Shown: positions 9,340 through 17,712 of the stretch, piece after piece
How the letters are laid out: every line of letters begins with the position of its first letter
Numbering within the stretch: position 1 is the first letter of the stretch
Source: Mariprofundaceae bacterium
GTDB taxonomy: Bacteria > Pseudomonadota > Zetaproteobacteria > Mariprofundales > Mariprofundaceae
Direction: 5' to 3'
Assembly (NCBI GenBank): GCA_021772895.1
Contig: JAJFLC010000013.1
Span: 106,544 to 170,543 of the forward strand
DNA: 64,000 bases
The notes under the pieces: generated by a model
The model's input: only the letters and a program-made list of their open reading frames with translations
The model's database searches: none
What the model was told of the DNA's origin: nothing
Program-made: the position numbers and the translations under genes

Positions 9340-11121
9340 TCAAACGACTGTCCTGCGTTTTTTCAAGCCAAGCTCTTTCCATTGACTATCCGCAACTTCA
9401 GAAGGCGCATCACTCATCGGGTCTGCCGCTTTCTGAGTTTTCGGAAATGCAATCACATCACGAATGGATTCAGCTCCCACCATCAGGGCCAGCACTCGAT
9501 CCAAACCAAAGGCCAGGCCACCATGAGGGGGCGCACCATATTTCAATGCATCCAGTAAAAAACCAAATTTCAACCGAGCTTCTTCTTCAGAAATATCCAA
9601 TGCTTTCAATATACGCGCCTGCACCTCGGTATCATGGATACGAATTGAACCACCACCAATCTCCGTTCCGTTCCAAACCAGATCATATGCCTGTGAACAC
9701 ATGTCCAGCGGTGCTGTCTCAAGCTTGTCCAAGTCTGCATCATAAGGGGCAGTGAACGGGTGATGCAATGCCTGCAAACGTTTGTTCTCAGCGTCCCATT
9801 CAAACATGGGAAAATCCACGACCCAAACAAATTGATTATCGCTCACATCAAACAGATCTAAATCTTTGCCCAACTCTACACGCAGATAACCCAGAGCATT
9901 GTTCACAACCTCTTTTGTATCAGCACCAAAAAACAACAAATCACCATTCTCTGCACCACAACGCTCAAGCAATGCCTTCAACACCTCTTCGGACAGGTTT
10001 TTCACAATCGGTGATTGCAAACCACCCGGAACATCCGCCACATCGTTCACCTTGATATATGCCAAACCTTTCGCACCATAAATAGAGACAAACTTGGTAT
10101 AGTTATCAATCTGCTTGCGACTGAGTTTACTTGCCCCTTCAGGCACACGAATCACTTTCACCAGTCCACCGTTGTCGGCTGGTCCACGAAACACTTTGAA
10201 ATCCACTGTTTTCATCAAATCAGTCACATCAACATGTTCCAGACCAAAACGCACATCCGGGCGATCAAGACCATACTTATCCATCGATTCCTGATAAGTA
10301 ATACGAGGGAAAGGCATGCCGGACTTTACACCCAACCCTGCTTCAAACATCGCAGCAATAAGTCCTTCAGCCTTTGCCATCACGTCGTCCTGTGAAACAA
10401 ATGACATTTCAATATCCACCTGTGTAAATTCAGGCTGACGATCTGCACGAAGATCTTCATCACGAAAACAGCGGGCAATTTGATAATAGCGATCCATGCC
10501 CGCCACCATCAAAAGCTGTTTGAATATCTGCGGGCTCTGCGGAAGTGCATAAAAAGAGCCGGGATAAACACGTGAAGGCACAAGATAATCACGTGCGCCT
10601 TCCGGCGTGGATTTATTTAAAATAGGTGTTTCAACTTCCAGAAAGTCCTGCTGGTCCAGATAATTCCGTGCTGCGTGGATTACTTTGTGACGAAGCATCA
10701 TATTGTTCTGCATCAAAGGACGACGCAAATCCAAATACCGATATTCAAGGCGATGCTGCTCACCGGCATTACAATCATCATCAATCGAAAATGGCGGTGT
10801 CTCAGCGCGGTTTTGCACCACGATTGAAGACGCTTTGATTTCAATTTCACCCGTTGGCAATTTTGGATTGATCGCCTCAGCATCACGCGCAATCACTTCA
10901 CCACTGACTTCAACAACATCCTGCTGCCGTAGAGAATGGGCAAGCGCATGAACATCCGGGGTATCAGGGTGTACAACCACTTGAACCAGACCATAACGAT
11001 CACGTACATCAAGAAAAACTACGCCACCATGATCACGATTGGTCTGTACCCAGCCATTAAGACGGACATCTTCACCTATTTGTTCTTTTCGAAAATCACC
11101 ACAACGTGTGCGCTCAGTCAT
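9340..11121 (-). CDS. aspS: Aspartyl-tRNA synthetase, bacterial type
   Basis: A 593-aa class II synthetase with an N-terminal OB fold (LNGWVQTNRDHGGVVFLDVRD), the catalytic core (FKQLLMVAGMDRYYQIARCFRDED, motif 2; GLAFGLDRVLALM, motif 3), and the GAD insertion domain at about 295-410 that marks bacterial AspRS. It charges tRNA(Asp). The length is normal. Whether it also charges tRNA(Asn) depends on a GatCAB and AsnRS search elsewhere in the genome. The end of the gene overlaps the upper part of the downstream lipoprotein frame. Confidence 0.97.
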   Translation of the reverse strand: MTERTRCGDFRKEQIGEDVRLNGWVQTNRDHGGVVFLDVRDRYGLVQVVVHPDTPDVHALAHSLRQQDVVEVSGEVIARDAEAINPKLPTGEIEIKASSIVVQNRAETPPFSIDDDCNAGEQHRLEYRYLDLRRPLMQNNMMLRHKVIHAARNYLDQQDFLEVETPILNKSTPEGARDYLVPSRVYPGSFYALPQSPQIFKQLLMVAGMDRYYQIARCFRDEDLRADRQPEFTQVDIEMSFVSQDDVMAKAEGLIAAMFEAGLGVKSGMPFPRITYQESMDKYGLDRPDVRFGLEHVDVTDLMKTVDFKVFRGPADNGGLVKVIRVPEGASKLSRKQIDNYTKFVSIYGAKGLAYIKVNDVADVPGGLQSPIVKNLSEEVLKALLERCGAENGDLLFFGADTKEVVNNALGYLRVELGKDLDLFDVSDNQFVWVVDFPMFEWDAENKRLQALHHPFTAPYDADLDKLETAPLDMCSQAYDLVWNGTEIGGGSIRIHDTEVQARILKALDISEEEARLKFGFLLDALKYGAPPHGGLAFGLDRVLALMVGAESIRDVIAFPKTQKAADPMSDAPSEVADSQWKELGLKKRRTVV

Positions 11122-11224
11122 CTTGCAAATCCTCCAGAGGAATCCTTCAGATACGAAGGGTGGCGCAGACTACCGCCGCTTTGGATAACTGCAAAGCATC
11201 AGACCTCACGGCAAAAAAAGTAAT

Positions 11225-12352
11225 CTAAATAATCTCAGCCCAAACATTCTCAAACTGTTCAATATTAGAATAAAAGTGTGGCGCAAAACGGATGCCCCCT
11301 GCCCGGTGAGCACATATAATACGTGATGCCATCAACCTTTGATAAAGCGCTGCGTGGCCTGCATGATCCAGTTGTTTATGCCAGAATGTGACGATGCCAG
11401 CATATCGTCCCGGTTGATTTGGTGTCAGCAGCTCCAAATCAGCGTGTGCGGATATTTGTGTCATCAAAGCGTCAGCACGCTCCAACACCCTACGCTCAAC
11501 CTCATGCATGCCAATTTCTTCAAACAATGACAGGCTTGCATGAAAAGCATGGACCCCAAGCATATTAAGGCTACCCGGTTCAAATCTTTGTGCTGATTTT
11601 GCCGGTTTCCAGTCAAGCGCATCAAAATCTCCTGATTGCTCAACCATACGCCAACCAAACTGATTCAATTTCAATCGATCACGCCATTCCGGAGAAACAT
11701 AAAACAGCGCAATGCCTTCAGGCCCAAGCAACCACTTGTGTGCATCTGCCACCACAGCATCTGCATGAATTGCCTGCGCATCAAACTGAAGCGCCCCGAG
11801 ACTTTGAATCGCATCCACGCAGAAAAAGATTTTTTTCTCTTTGCAACATTCACCAAGCCGTTTTAAATCCATCCTCATACCCGTCGCAAACTGAACGGAA
11901 CTAACCGTCATCAAACGTGTATGTTCATCAACCAGCTCAAGCATCGCTGCTTCAGGATCATCACCCGAAATATCAGCAAACCTCAATTCAACACCTTTCG
12001 ATTTTAGTGATTCCCAAACGATCCGATTCGATGGAAATTCCTGATCTGTGGAAACAATATTATCGCCTGCTTGCCAATCCAGCCCATATGCAACAATCGA
12101 AAGGCCTTCCGATGTGTTTTTCAGCAACGCAATATCATCACTACTTTGTGCATTCACCAGCCACTTCAGCCGACCACGAAGCTCCCGCTCCACCTTCATC
12201 CATTTAGGGTAGTCCGTCGCACCCTGTCGCATATTCTCTTCAGCGAAAGCCTTGACCGCATCAGCAGTCCTGCGCGGCCAAACACCAACTGCGGCGTGAT
12301 TCAGATAAGTGAGATTTTTATCAAGTGGAAACTCATGTTTAAGGTCGGACAT
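11225..12352 (-). CDS. Class V aminotransferase / cysteine desulfurase-like PLP enzyme
   Basis: A 375-aa PLP enzyme of the aminotransferase class V fold. It starts FPLDKNLTYLNHAAVGVWP, the substrate-gating loop of this group, and the PLP lysine is in VVADAHKWLLGPEG. The motif FEPGSLNMLGVHAF is the usual RFEPGT segment. The catalytic-loop cysteine of NifS/IscS is not evident, so desulfurase activity is uncertain. It resembles isopenicillin N epimerase-like/CsdA-like proteins of unknown substrate. It lies about 100 bases upstream of aspS on the same strand. Confidence 0.85.
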   Translation of the reverse strand: MSDLKHEFPLDKNLTYLNHAAVGVWPRRTADAVKAFAEENMRQGATDYPKWMKVERELRGRLKWLVNAQSSDDIALLKNTSEGLSIVAYGLDWQAGDNIVSTDQEFPSNRIVWESLKSKGVELRFADISGDDPEAAMLELVDEHTRLMTVSSVQFATGMRMDLKRLGECCKEKKIFFCVDAIQSLGALQFDAQAIHADAVVADAHKWLLGPEGIALFYVSPEWRDRLKLNQFGWRMVEQSGDFDALDWKPAKSAQRFEPGSLNMLGVHAFHASLSLFEEIGMHEVERRVLERADALMTQISAHADLELLTPNQPGRYAGIVTFWHKQLDHAGHAALYQRLMASRIICAHRAGGIRFAPHFYSNIEQFENVWAEII

Positions 12353-12387
12353 TAATCAAATACTGCCTGCTTCTATTTTTTAGGGAG

Positions 12388-12422
12388 ATGCTGATTCATA
12401 GTGGAATATTATAAATCAGCAT
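12388..12422. repeat. Inverted repeat upstream of the aminotransferase gene
   Basis: ATGCTGATT (12388-12396) and AATCAGCAT (12414-12422) are perfect 9-bp complements separated by 17 bases. They stand 36 bases before the aminotransferase start. No T-run follows on the minus strand, so an operator or weak hairpin is more likely than a terminator. Function unknown. Confidence 0.4.
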
Positions 12423-12483
12423 ATAAAAGAAAAACTGCGGCTTTCCTTTCACTTGCAAACCGATCACTTACATTTCCAATTTG

Positions 12484-12503
12484 GCAACCCCTCCATGGGT
12501 TGC
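12484..12503 (-). repeat. Hairpin after the DUF4389 gene
   Basis: GCAACCC (12484-12490) and GGGTTGC (12497-12503) form a perfect 7-bp stem with a 6-base loop, 30 bases beyond the stop of the DUF4389 gene. It lacks a clear T-tract, so it is at best an imperfect terminator. Confidence 0.4.
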
Positions 12504-12532
12504 ATAGAAGTGTTAAATTGATCAACGCTGCC

Positions 12533-12949
12533 TTAACCTTCTTTATCCTCTGCCACACTTTCTTTTTTAGGTTTAGCTGCCGGCGTTCTCTTTTTTGCAG
12601 GGGCCCGCTTACGGGCAGGAGCAGGCTTTTTCTCTTCCACCACTGTGCCAGTTAGTTCTACATCCGAAGGCCAATCACCAAATGGAAAGGGACGTACTTC
12701 GCTGTTATAAGTCAGATAACGATACACCTGATAAACAAATGCGGAAAGTTGGGCGCCAAGCGAAAGAACTTTTTCATTTTTGTTGCCGGTAAAGAGCACC
12801 GTTAAAAACTGGAAAAAGACAACAATGGCCAGAACAACCTCTGCGACATTATAAATAATAAAAAATAGCAGCATGAAAAGCAGACGAATCCATACATTGC
12901 TATCTTTCACCTTTGACTTCAAATCATCTGATACTGTTTCTTCACTCAT
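12533..12949 (-). CDS. DUF4389 membrane protein
   Basis: A 138-aa protein with a hydrophobic double helix ([30 protein letters not shown]) and the segments FTGNKNE and [15 protein letters not shown], typical of DUF4389 proteins of unknown function. The C-terminal 35 residues form a Lys/Ala/Pro-rich tail ([15 protein letters not shown]), probably cytoplasmic and disordered. It stands 25 bases downstream of hppA and is probably cotranscribed with it. Confidence 0.8.
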   Translation of the reverse strand: MSEETVSDDLKSKVKDSNVWIRLLFMLLFFIIYNVAEVVLAIVVFFQFLTVLFTGNKNEKVLSLGAQLSAFVYQVYRYLTYNSEVRPFPFGDWPSDVELTGTVVEEKKPAPARKRAPAKKRTPAAKPKKESVAEDKEG

Positions 12950-12974
12950 TTTCTCTCTCCTTATTCCTATCTAT

Positions 12975-14978
12975 TTATCCCAGTAGCGGTGCAATGACCA
13001 GCGATACAATCGCCATCACATTGATTAAAATATTCATCGATGGGCCTGAGGTATCTTTAAACGGATCACCCACAGTATCACCCACCACCACTGCTTTATG
13101 CACATCGGAACCCTTGCCACCCAGATTACCTTTTTCGACATGTTTTTTGGCATTATCCCATGCACCACCTGCATTGGCCATCATCAATGCCATCAATACA
13201 CAACAAACCAGCGCACCTGCCAGCATACCGCCCAGTGATTCTGCCCCAAGGCCAAAGCCAACCACAACGGGTGCTGCAACTGCAAGCACGCCGGGCAATA
13301 CCATTTTTTTCAATGCTGCCGTCGTCGCAATATCCACACATCTGGCATGATCCGGTTCAGCTTCTCCTGCCATCAATCCCGGAATTTCCCGAAATTGTCG
13401 CCGAATTTCCTTGATCATTTCAAACGCAGCATCACCCACAGCCGTCATGGTGAGCGAAGCCACTAAAAACGGGAAAATCCCACCGATAAACAAGCCAATC
13501 AGCACCAAAGGCTCATTCAGGTTCAAGGAAAAGTCCTTATGATGCAAAGAAACCGTCTCCACAAAGGCAGCGATAATTGCAAGCGCTGCCAATGCCGCTG
13601 CGCCAATCGCAAAACCTTTGCCAATGGCAGCCGTGGTATTACCCAGTTCATCCAGTGAATCGGTGATTTTGCGTGTCTCTTCACCCATACCGGACATCTC
13701 AGCTATGCCGCCTGCATTATCTGCGACCGGGCCATAAGCATCAATCGCCATCGTAATCCCTACCGTTGCCAACATCCCCACGGCAGCGATGCCGACGCCG
13801 TAAATACCTGCCAGTGAGGTCGACACATAAATAATAGCAGCAATTGTAAGCATCGGGATCACCACCGACTGCATGCCAACCGCAAGGCCCGAGATCATCA
13901 CCGTCGCCGGGCCAGTCTCACCTGATCTGGCAATATCACGTACAGGTCTACCACCGGTATAATATTCAGTCACCACACCAATGATGATACCGCCCATCGC
14001 ACCTGCAACCACAGCACCCCAAACAGATGCTACAACGCCAACATAAGTAACCAATACATAAGCCGCTAAAATAAAAACAATTGATGCACCCATCGTGCCA
14101 ATACGCAGTGCCAGTTGCGGCTCTTTATGAGCAAACATTCTGACCAGTGCAATACCAGTGACCGAACAGATCAGTCCCACTGAAGCCAGCGCCAGTGGCA
14201 AAAACATCAGTGCCTGCTGTTTGCCAAGCGGGTCAAGTATATCAGCCGCCATCGTTGAGGCCATCGCGATGGTGGCAATGATCGCGCCGCAGTAAGATTC
14301 AAAGATATCTGAACCCATACCGGCAACGTCACCCACATTATCGCCCACGTTATCAGCAATCACACCGGGATTGCGTGGATCATCCTCTGGAATACCCGCT
14401 TCGATTTTACCCACCAGATCAGCGCCCACATCGGCACTCTTGGTAAAAATACCCCCGCCCACACGTGAAAACAGGGCTACAGACGAAGCACCCATACCAA
14501 AACCGTGAATCACATGCGCAGTATGAGGGTCACCACCAAAAAAGAGATAAAGCGTGCCAAGCCCGATAAGGCCAAGTGAGGCCACCACCAGACCCATGAT
14601 GGAACCGCCGTAAAAGGCAATGGTCAGCGCCTCAGGTGCGCCATGATTTTGAGCGGCTATCGCAGTGCGTACATTCGCCTTTGTGGCAGCAAACATGCCA
14701 AAATAACCGGCAAGCGCCGAACAGACTGCTCCCACAAGAAATGCGATGGTGGTATTCACACCCAGTGTCAATGCCAGTATCACAGCAACAACGACAACAA
14801 AAATTAACAGAATCGAGTATTCGCGTTTCATGAATACCATGGCGCCAAGGTGAATCGCCTCGCCAATCTCAACAACCTTACCTTCACCCGCCGGGAATTT
14901 TTTCACCGAATGATAAAGAAAAAAGGCAATCATCAACCCAACCACACCCAGTATCGCCGGTATCATCTCCTCACCCAT
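12975..14978 (-). CDS. hppA: Membrane-bound cation-translocating pyrophosphatase, K+-dependent type
   Basis: A 667-aa integral membrane pyrophosphatase of about 16 helices that couples PPi hydrolysis to ion pumping. The PPi site is [19 protein letters not shown], followed by [20 protein letters not shown]. The K+-dependence determinant reads GNTTAA, with Ala where K+-independent enzymes have Lys. The gate region reads [12 protein letters not shown], with Glu in the position described for Na+-pumping enzymes; plant H+-PPases have DLFGSYAES, one helical turn away. The pumped ion (H+, Na+ or both) is therefore open. ppa lies 79 bases upstream, with a terminator between the two genes. Confidence 0.95.
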   Translation of the reverse strand: MGEEMIPAILGVVGLMIAFFLYHSVKKFPAGEGKVVEIGEAIHLGAMVFMKREYSILLIFVVVVAVILALTLGVNTTIAFLVGAVCSALAGYFGMFAATKANVRTAIAAQNHGAPEALTIAFYGGSIMGLVVASLGLIGLGTLYLFFGGDPHTAHVIHGFGMGASSVALFSRVGGGIFTKSADVGADLVGKIEAGIPEDDPRNPGVIADNVGDNVGDVAGMGSDIFESYCGAIIATIAMASTMAADILDPLGKQQALMFLPLALASVGLICSVTGIALVRMFAHKEPQLALRIGTMGASIVFILAAYVLVTYVGVVASVWGAVVAGAMGGIIIGVVTEYYTGGRPVRDIARSGETGPATVMISGLAVGMQSVVIPMLTIAAIIYVSTSLAGIYGVGIAAVGMLATVGITMAIDAYGPVADNAGGIAEMSGMGEETRKITDSLDELGNTTAAIGKGFAIGAAALAALAIIAAFVETVSLHHKDFSLNLNEPLVLIGLFIGGIFPFLVASLTMTAVGDAAFEMIKEIRRQFREIPGLMAGEAEPDHARCVDIATTAALKKMVLPGVLAVAAPVVVGFGLGAESLGGMLAGALVCCVLMALMMANAGGAWDNAKKHVEKGNLGGKGSDVHKAVVVGDTVGDPFKDTSGPSMNILINVMAIVSLVIAPLLG

Positions 14979-15002
14979 ACAAAGCCTCCCTGACCGCCCA
15001 TA

Positions 15003-15038
15003 TAAAAAAGGCGACTGATTTCTCAGTCACCTTTATAA
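15003..15038 (-). terminator. Terminator of ppa
   Basis: Read on the minus strand, AAAGGTGACTGA pairs with TCAGTCGCCTTT around a GAAA tetraloop, followed by a run of six Ts. It lies 20 bases past the ppa stop and separates ppa from hppA. Confidence 0.9.
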
Positions 15039-15057
15039 AGGAAAATCAGCTAACAGG

Positions 15058-15603
15058 TCAAGACAAACCTTGTTCCTGTTCCGCAAGGTGAGCAATTGAA
15101 GCGACGATCTCAGCACGTGCCTCTTCAGCGCCCTGCCAACCTGTCACCTTCACCCATTTATTAGGTTCAAGATCTTTATAATGCTCAAAAAAGTGCTGAA
15201 TCTGATCAATCAGAAACTTTGGCAAGTCACTCGGACTCTCAACATGATCATAAACCGGTTTCAGACGGGATACAGGAACTGCCAGCACCTTTGCATCCAT
15301 ACCTGCCTCATCTTCCATCTGCAACATGCCAATCGGGCGGCAAGGGATCACACAGCCCGGAATCAGCGCAAACTGGGAAACCACCAGCACATCTGTCGGG
15401 TCACCATCATCTGAAAGGGTGTTGGGAACAAAACCGTAATTGCATGGATAATGCATCGCGGTGTGCATAAAGCGATCGACAAACACAGCCCCGGAAGCCT
15501 TATCCAACTCATACTTGATCGGATCGGCATGCTGCGGCACCTCAATCACTACATTGATATCATGCGGCGGATTATCGCCTGCCGGAATTTTACTGAGATC
15601 CAT
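15058..15603 (-). CDS. ppa: Soluble inorganic pyrophosphatase, family I
   Basis: A 181-aa cytoplasmic enzyme hydrolysing PPi to phosphate. It has the family I residues: [18 protein letters not shown] near the N-terminus, the metal-binding signature [10 protein letters not shown] at about residue 66 (D-G-D-P-x-D-V), and the later [20 protein letters not shown] segment. Length is slightly above E. coli Ppa (176). The genome thus carries both a soluble PPase and a pumping PPase side by side, so PPi may be partitioned between heat loss and energy conservation. Confidence 0.96.
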   Translation of the reverse strand: MDLSKIPAGDNPPHDINVVIEVPQHADPIKYELDKASGAVFVDRFMHTAMHYPCNYGFVPNTLSDDGDPTDVLVVSQFALIPGCVIPCRPIGMLQMEDEAGMDAKVLAVPVSRLKPVYDHVESPSDLPKFLIDQIQHFFEHYKDLEPNKWVKVTGWQGAEEARAEIVASIAHLAEQEQGLS

Positions 15604-15678
15604 GAATGGTTACTCCCGATGAAATTTTTGCCGCATTGTAGAAACTAATGCGCTACACACAAGCCCGATAAATTTTGT

Positions 15679-15684
15679 TATACT
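15679..15684 (+). promoter_or_regulatory. Possible -10 box directly before the L,D-transpeptidase ATG
   Basis: TATACT ends 6 bases before the ATG at 15691. A transcript from this box would begin at or next to the start codon, which could give a leaderless mRNA. No clear -35 element and no Shine-Dalgarno are seen. Confidence 0.35.
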
Positions 15685-15690
15685 TGCGTG

Positions 15691-16155
15691 ATGATTATTG
15701 TATCCGTATCCGATCAACTTCTTCATCACCGCCGCAACAGTGGCGTCTGGCACACGTACCCTGTCTCCACTGCCGCCAACGGCACAGGCAATACTAAAGG
15801 AAGTCTTCAAACCCCACTAGGCAACCACCGCATTGCAGAAAAAATCGGCGATGATCTCCCGCTCTTCACAGCCTTCAAGGCACGTAAACCATTCTGCATT
15901 TACAGTCCCGAAATCGATGACCAAAAAAAAGATTGGATATTAACACGAATTCTCTGGCTTGAAGGTATCGAAACCGGTAAAAACAATCGTGGTAAAGTCG
16001 ATACCAAATCACGTTACATCTATATTCACGGCACCCATGATGAAGCAATGCTTGGAACGCCAGTTTCTCACGGCTGTATCCGCATGAATAATCTGGATAT
16101 GCTAGAGCTTTTTGAACACACATTCCCCGGTGAACGGGTCAAAATAAAAACTTAA
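15691..16155 (+). CDS. L,D-transpeptidase (YkuD domain), no signal peptide
   Basis: A 154-aa YkuD-domain protein. The active site is HGTHDEAMLGTPVSHGCIRM, with the catalytic Cys in SHGCIRM near residue 127 and the upstream His in YIHGTHD. Such enzymes build 3-3 cross-links in peptidoglycan or attach Braun-type lipoproteins. No signal peptide or anchor is visible, which is odd for a periplasmic enzyme but seen in some small family members. GTG 15688 is an alternative start. It is divergent from ppa. Confidence 0.87.
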   Translation: MIIVSVSDQLLHHRRNSGVWHTYPVSTAANGTGNTKGSLQTPLGNHRIAEKIGDDLPLFTAFKARKPFCIYSPEIDDQKKDWILTRILWLEGIETGKNNRGKVDTKSRYIYIHGTHDEAMLGTPVSHGCIRMNNLDMLELFEHTFPGERVKIKT

Positions 16156-16208
16156 CTGCCATCATCAGAGATGACTTAAGCTTGTGTTGCATCGACCAGC
16201 ACTTTTAC

Positions 16209-17009
16209 TTAATCGGCGACTTTCTTCTTATCTCTATTCATCTTTGCCAGCATGATTCCTACCTCATAAAGCAACATCATTGGAAAGGCTAAAAGTGTTT
16301 GAGAAATAATATCCGGCGGCGTCAGGATCGCAGCAAGAATAAAAGCCCAGATAATCACATAACGTCGTTTGGCTGCCAGCGTCTCTGGCTTTACCAGATC
16401 AAGGCGCACCAGCATCAACACAACAATCGGAATCTGAAAACTCAAACCAAAGGCAAACAACAGCTTCAGCACCAATGTCAGATACTCTTTCACCGCAGGC
16501 ATCGCCTGAATGGTTTCGGTGGAAAAACCTAAAAAGAACTCAAATATCAAGGGAAACACGATATAAAAGGCAAAGGCCCCACCTGCAAAAAGAAGCAGCA
16601 GACTGGCAACAAAATAGCCAACAAAGGCATGACGTTCGTGCTTATAAAGCCCCGGCGCAATAAAAGCCCATACATGATAAAAAGTGATGGGGGCCGTGAT
16701 AAAAATACTGAGAACCAGTGCTATTTTCAGATACGTAAAAAAAACATCCGGCGCATTCAGGAAAATCAGCGGTGTATTGGGTGGCAATGCTGCTCTGAGC
16801 GGCATGGAGATAAAATCAAAGATCACATCAGAAAAGTTCATCAACACAGCCACGCCGATCACATAAGCAAGCACAGAAATTTTCAGGCGGGTTCGCAACT
16901 CTTTAAGGTGTGACAGTAGCGACACCTGTGGTACTTCCGGTGCCTCTGAGGATACATCTGAGTGCACATTTGAAGAGGCACTTGAAAGTTTATCAGAAGA
17001 GCTACTCAT
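16209..17009 (-). CDS. tatC: Sec-independent protein translocase TatC
   Basis: A 266-aa inner-membrane protein with six helices. TatC hallmarks are LLSHLKELRTRLKISV at the N-terminus, the FLNAPDVFFTYLKIAL segment, and FGLSFQIPIVVLML. TatC is the receptor for twin-arginine signal peptides. The N-terminal 25 residues are a Ser-rich extension. The start overlaps the tatB stop by 4 bases, so the two are translationally coupled. C-terminal residues MNRDKKKVAD are cytoplasmic. Confidence 0.97.
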   Translation of the reverse strand: MSSSSDKLSSASSNVHSDVSSEAPEVPQVSLLSHLKELRTRLKISVLAYVIGVAVLMNFSDVIFDFISMPLRAALPPNTPLIFLNAPDVFFTYLKIALVLSIFITAPITFYHVWAFIAPGLYKHERHAFVGYFVASLLLLFAGGAFAFYIVFPLIFEFFLGFSTETIQAMPAVKEYLTLVLKLLFAFGLSFQIPIVVLMLVRLDLVKPETLAAKRRYVIIWAFILAAILTPPDIISQTLLAFPMMLLYEVGIMLAKMNRDKKKVAD

Positions 17010-17320
17010 TCCGCTTTTTTATCTGCCTGTTTTTTGTTGCTTGCCTGGATATCGGCAACCGGCTTACCACCAGGCTTGTTTGCCACATCATCCGGCATGG
17101 TGCTCAAACCTCCGGACACAGCATCTTTGACTTCATCAACCTCGCCACGAAGCCCTTCGGTCTCCTGATGAAATTGATGTTTCATCTCACTCATCCATCG
17201 ACGTGCATGACGAATCGCATTGCCTACCTGTGAAATAAGCTCGGGCATCCGTTCCGGCCCCAACACCAGAAATGCGACAATACCGATCAAAATCAGCTCA
17301 AGCACCCCGATGTCAGGCAT
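17006..17320 (-). CDS. tatB: Sec-independent protein translocase TatB
   Basis: A 104-aa protein with one N-terminal helix (PDIGVLELILIGIVAFLVLGPERMPEL), carrying the Gly-Pro hinge and LGPERMPE of TatB. An amphipathic helix and an acidic, Lys-rich tail follow. With TatC it forms the signal-peptide receptor. It lies between tatA (85 bases upstream) and tatC (4-base overlap). Confidence 0.93.
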   Translation of the reverse strand: MPDIGVLELILIGIVAFLVLGPERMPELISQVGNAIRHARRWMSEMKHQFHQETEGLRGEVDEVKDAVSGGLSTMPDDVANKPGGKPVADIQASNKKQADKKAE

Positions 17321-17405
17321 CGTTTAAAAAAACCAATATGTTATCTGTGTGATGATTAACGATATGTCGATCAACCCAACAATGTGTGTAACAAACCATC
17401 AGCGG

Positions 17406-17606
17406 TCAGGATGCCTTTGTATCATCCTTAGAAGGTTCTGCGGCGTCTTTGGTCTCAGCATCTTTTGTTTGATCATCCGAGATATTCTTGCGAAAACTTT
17501 TGATGCCTTTGGCAAGACCACTACCAATTTCAGGTAATTTACGTGCGCCAAAAAGCACCAGCACAATCACTAAAATAAGCACCAGTTCAGTTGTACCTAA
17601 TCCCAT
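17406..17606 (-). CDS. tatA: Sec-independent protein translocase TatA
   Basis: A 66-aa protein with a short N-terminal helix ([22 protein letters not shown]) containing the FG hinge and the [16 protein letters not shown] amphipathic helix, then an Asp/Lys-rich tail. TatA oligomers form the transport path for folded Tat substrates. It is the first gene of tatABC, with the order A-B-C on the minus strand. Tat export fits the presence of several redox proteins in this genome. Confidence 0.95.
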   Translation of the reverse strand: MGLGTTELVLILVIVLVLFGARKLPEIGSGLAKGIKSFRKNISDDQTKDAETKDAAEPSKDDTKAS

Positions 17607-17712
17607 TGTCTTCCTCCAGATCGTTTACACCCATCTAAAATCCAATGAGCTCGGCAAGCTTACCTTGAGCCGCAAATAAATATAAGTGTTACCGAATGTT
17701 TTGGGTGGCGTA

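Noticed and set aside
12913..13350. A 145-codon plus-strand ORF over the end of hppA
   Set aside because: Ser/Thr/Ala/Pro-rich composition typical of a frame opposite a hydrophobic gene; hppA on the other strand is certain.
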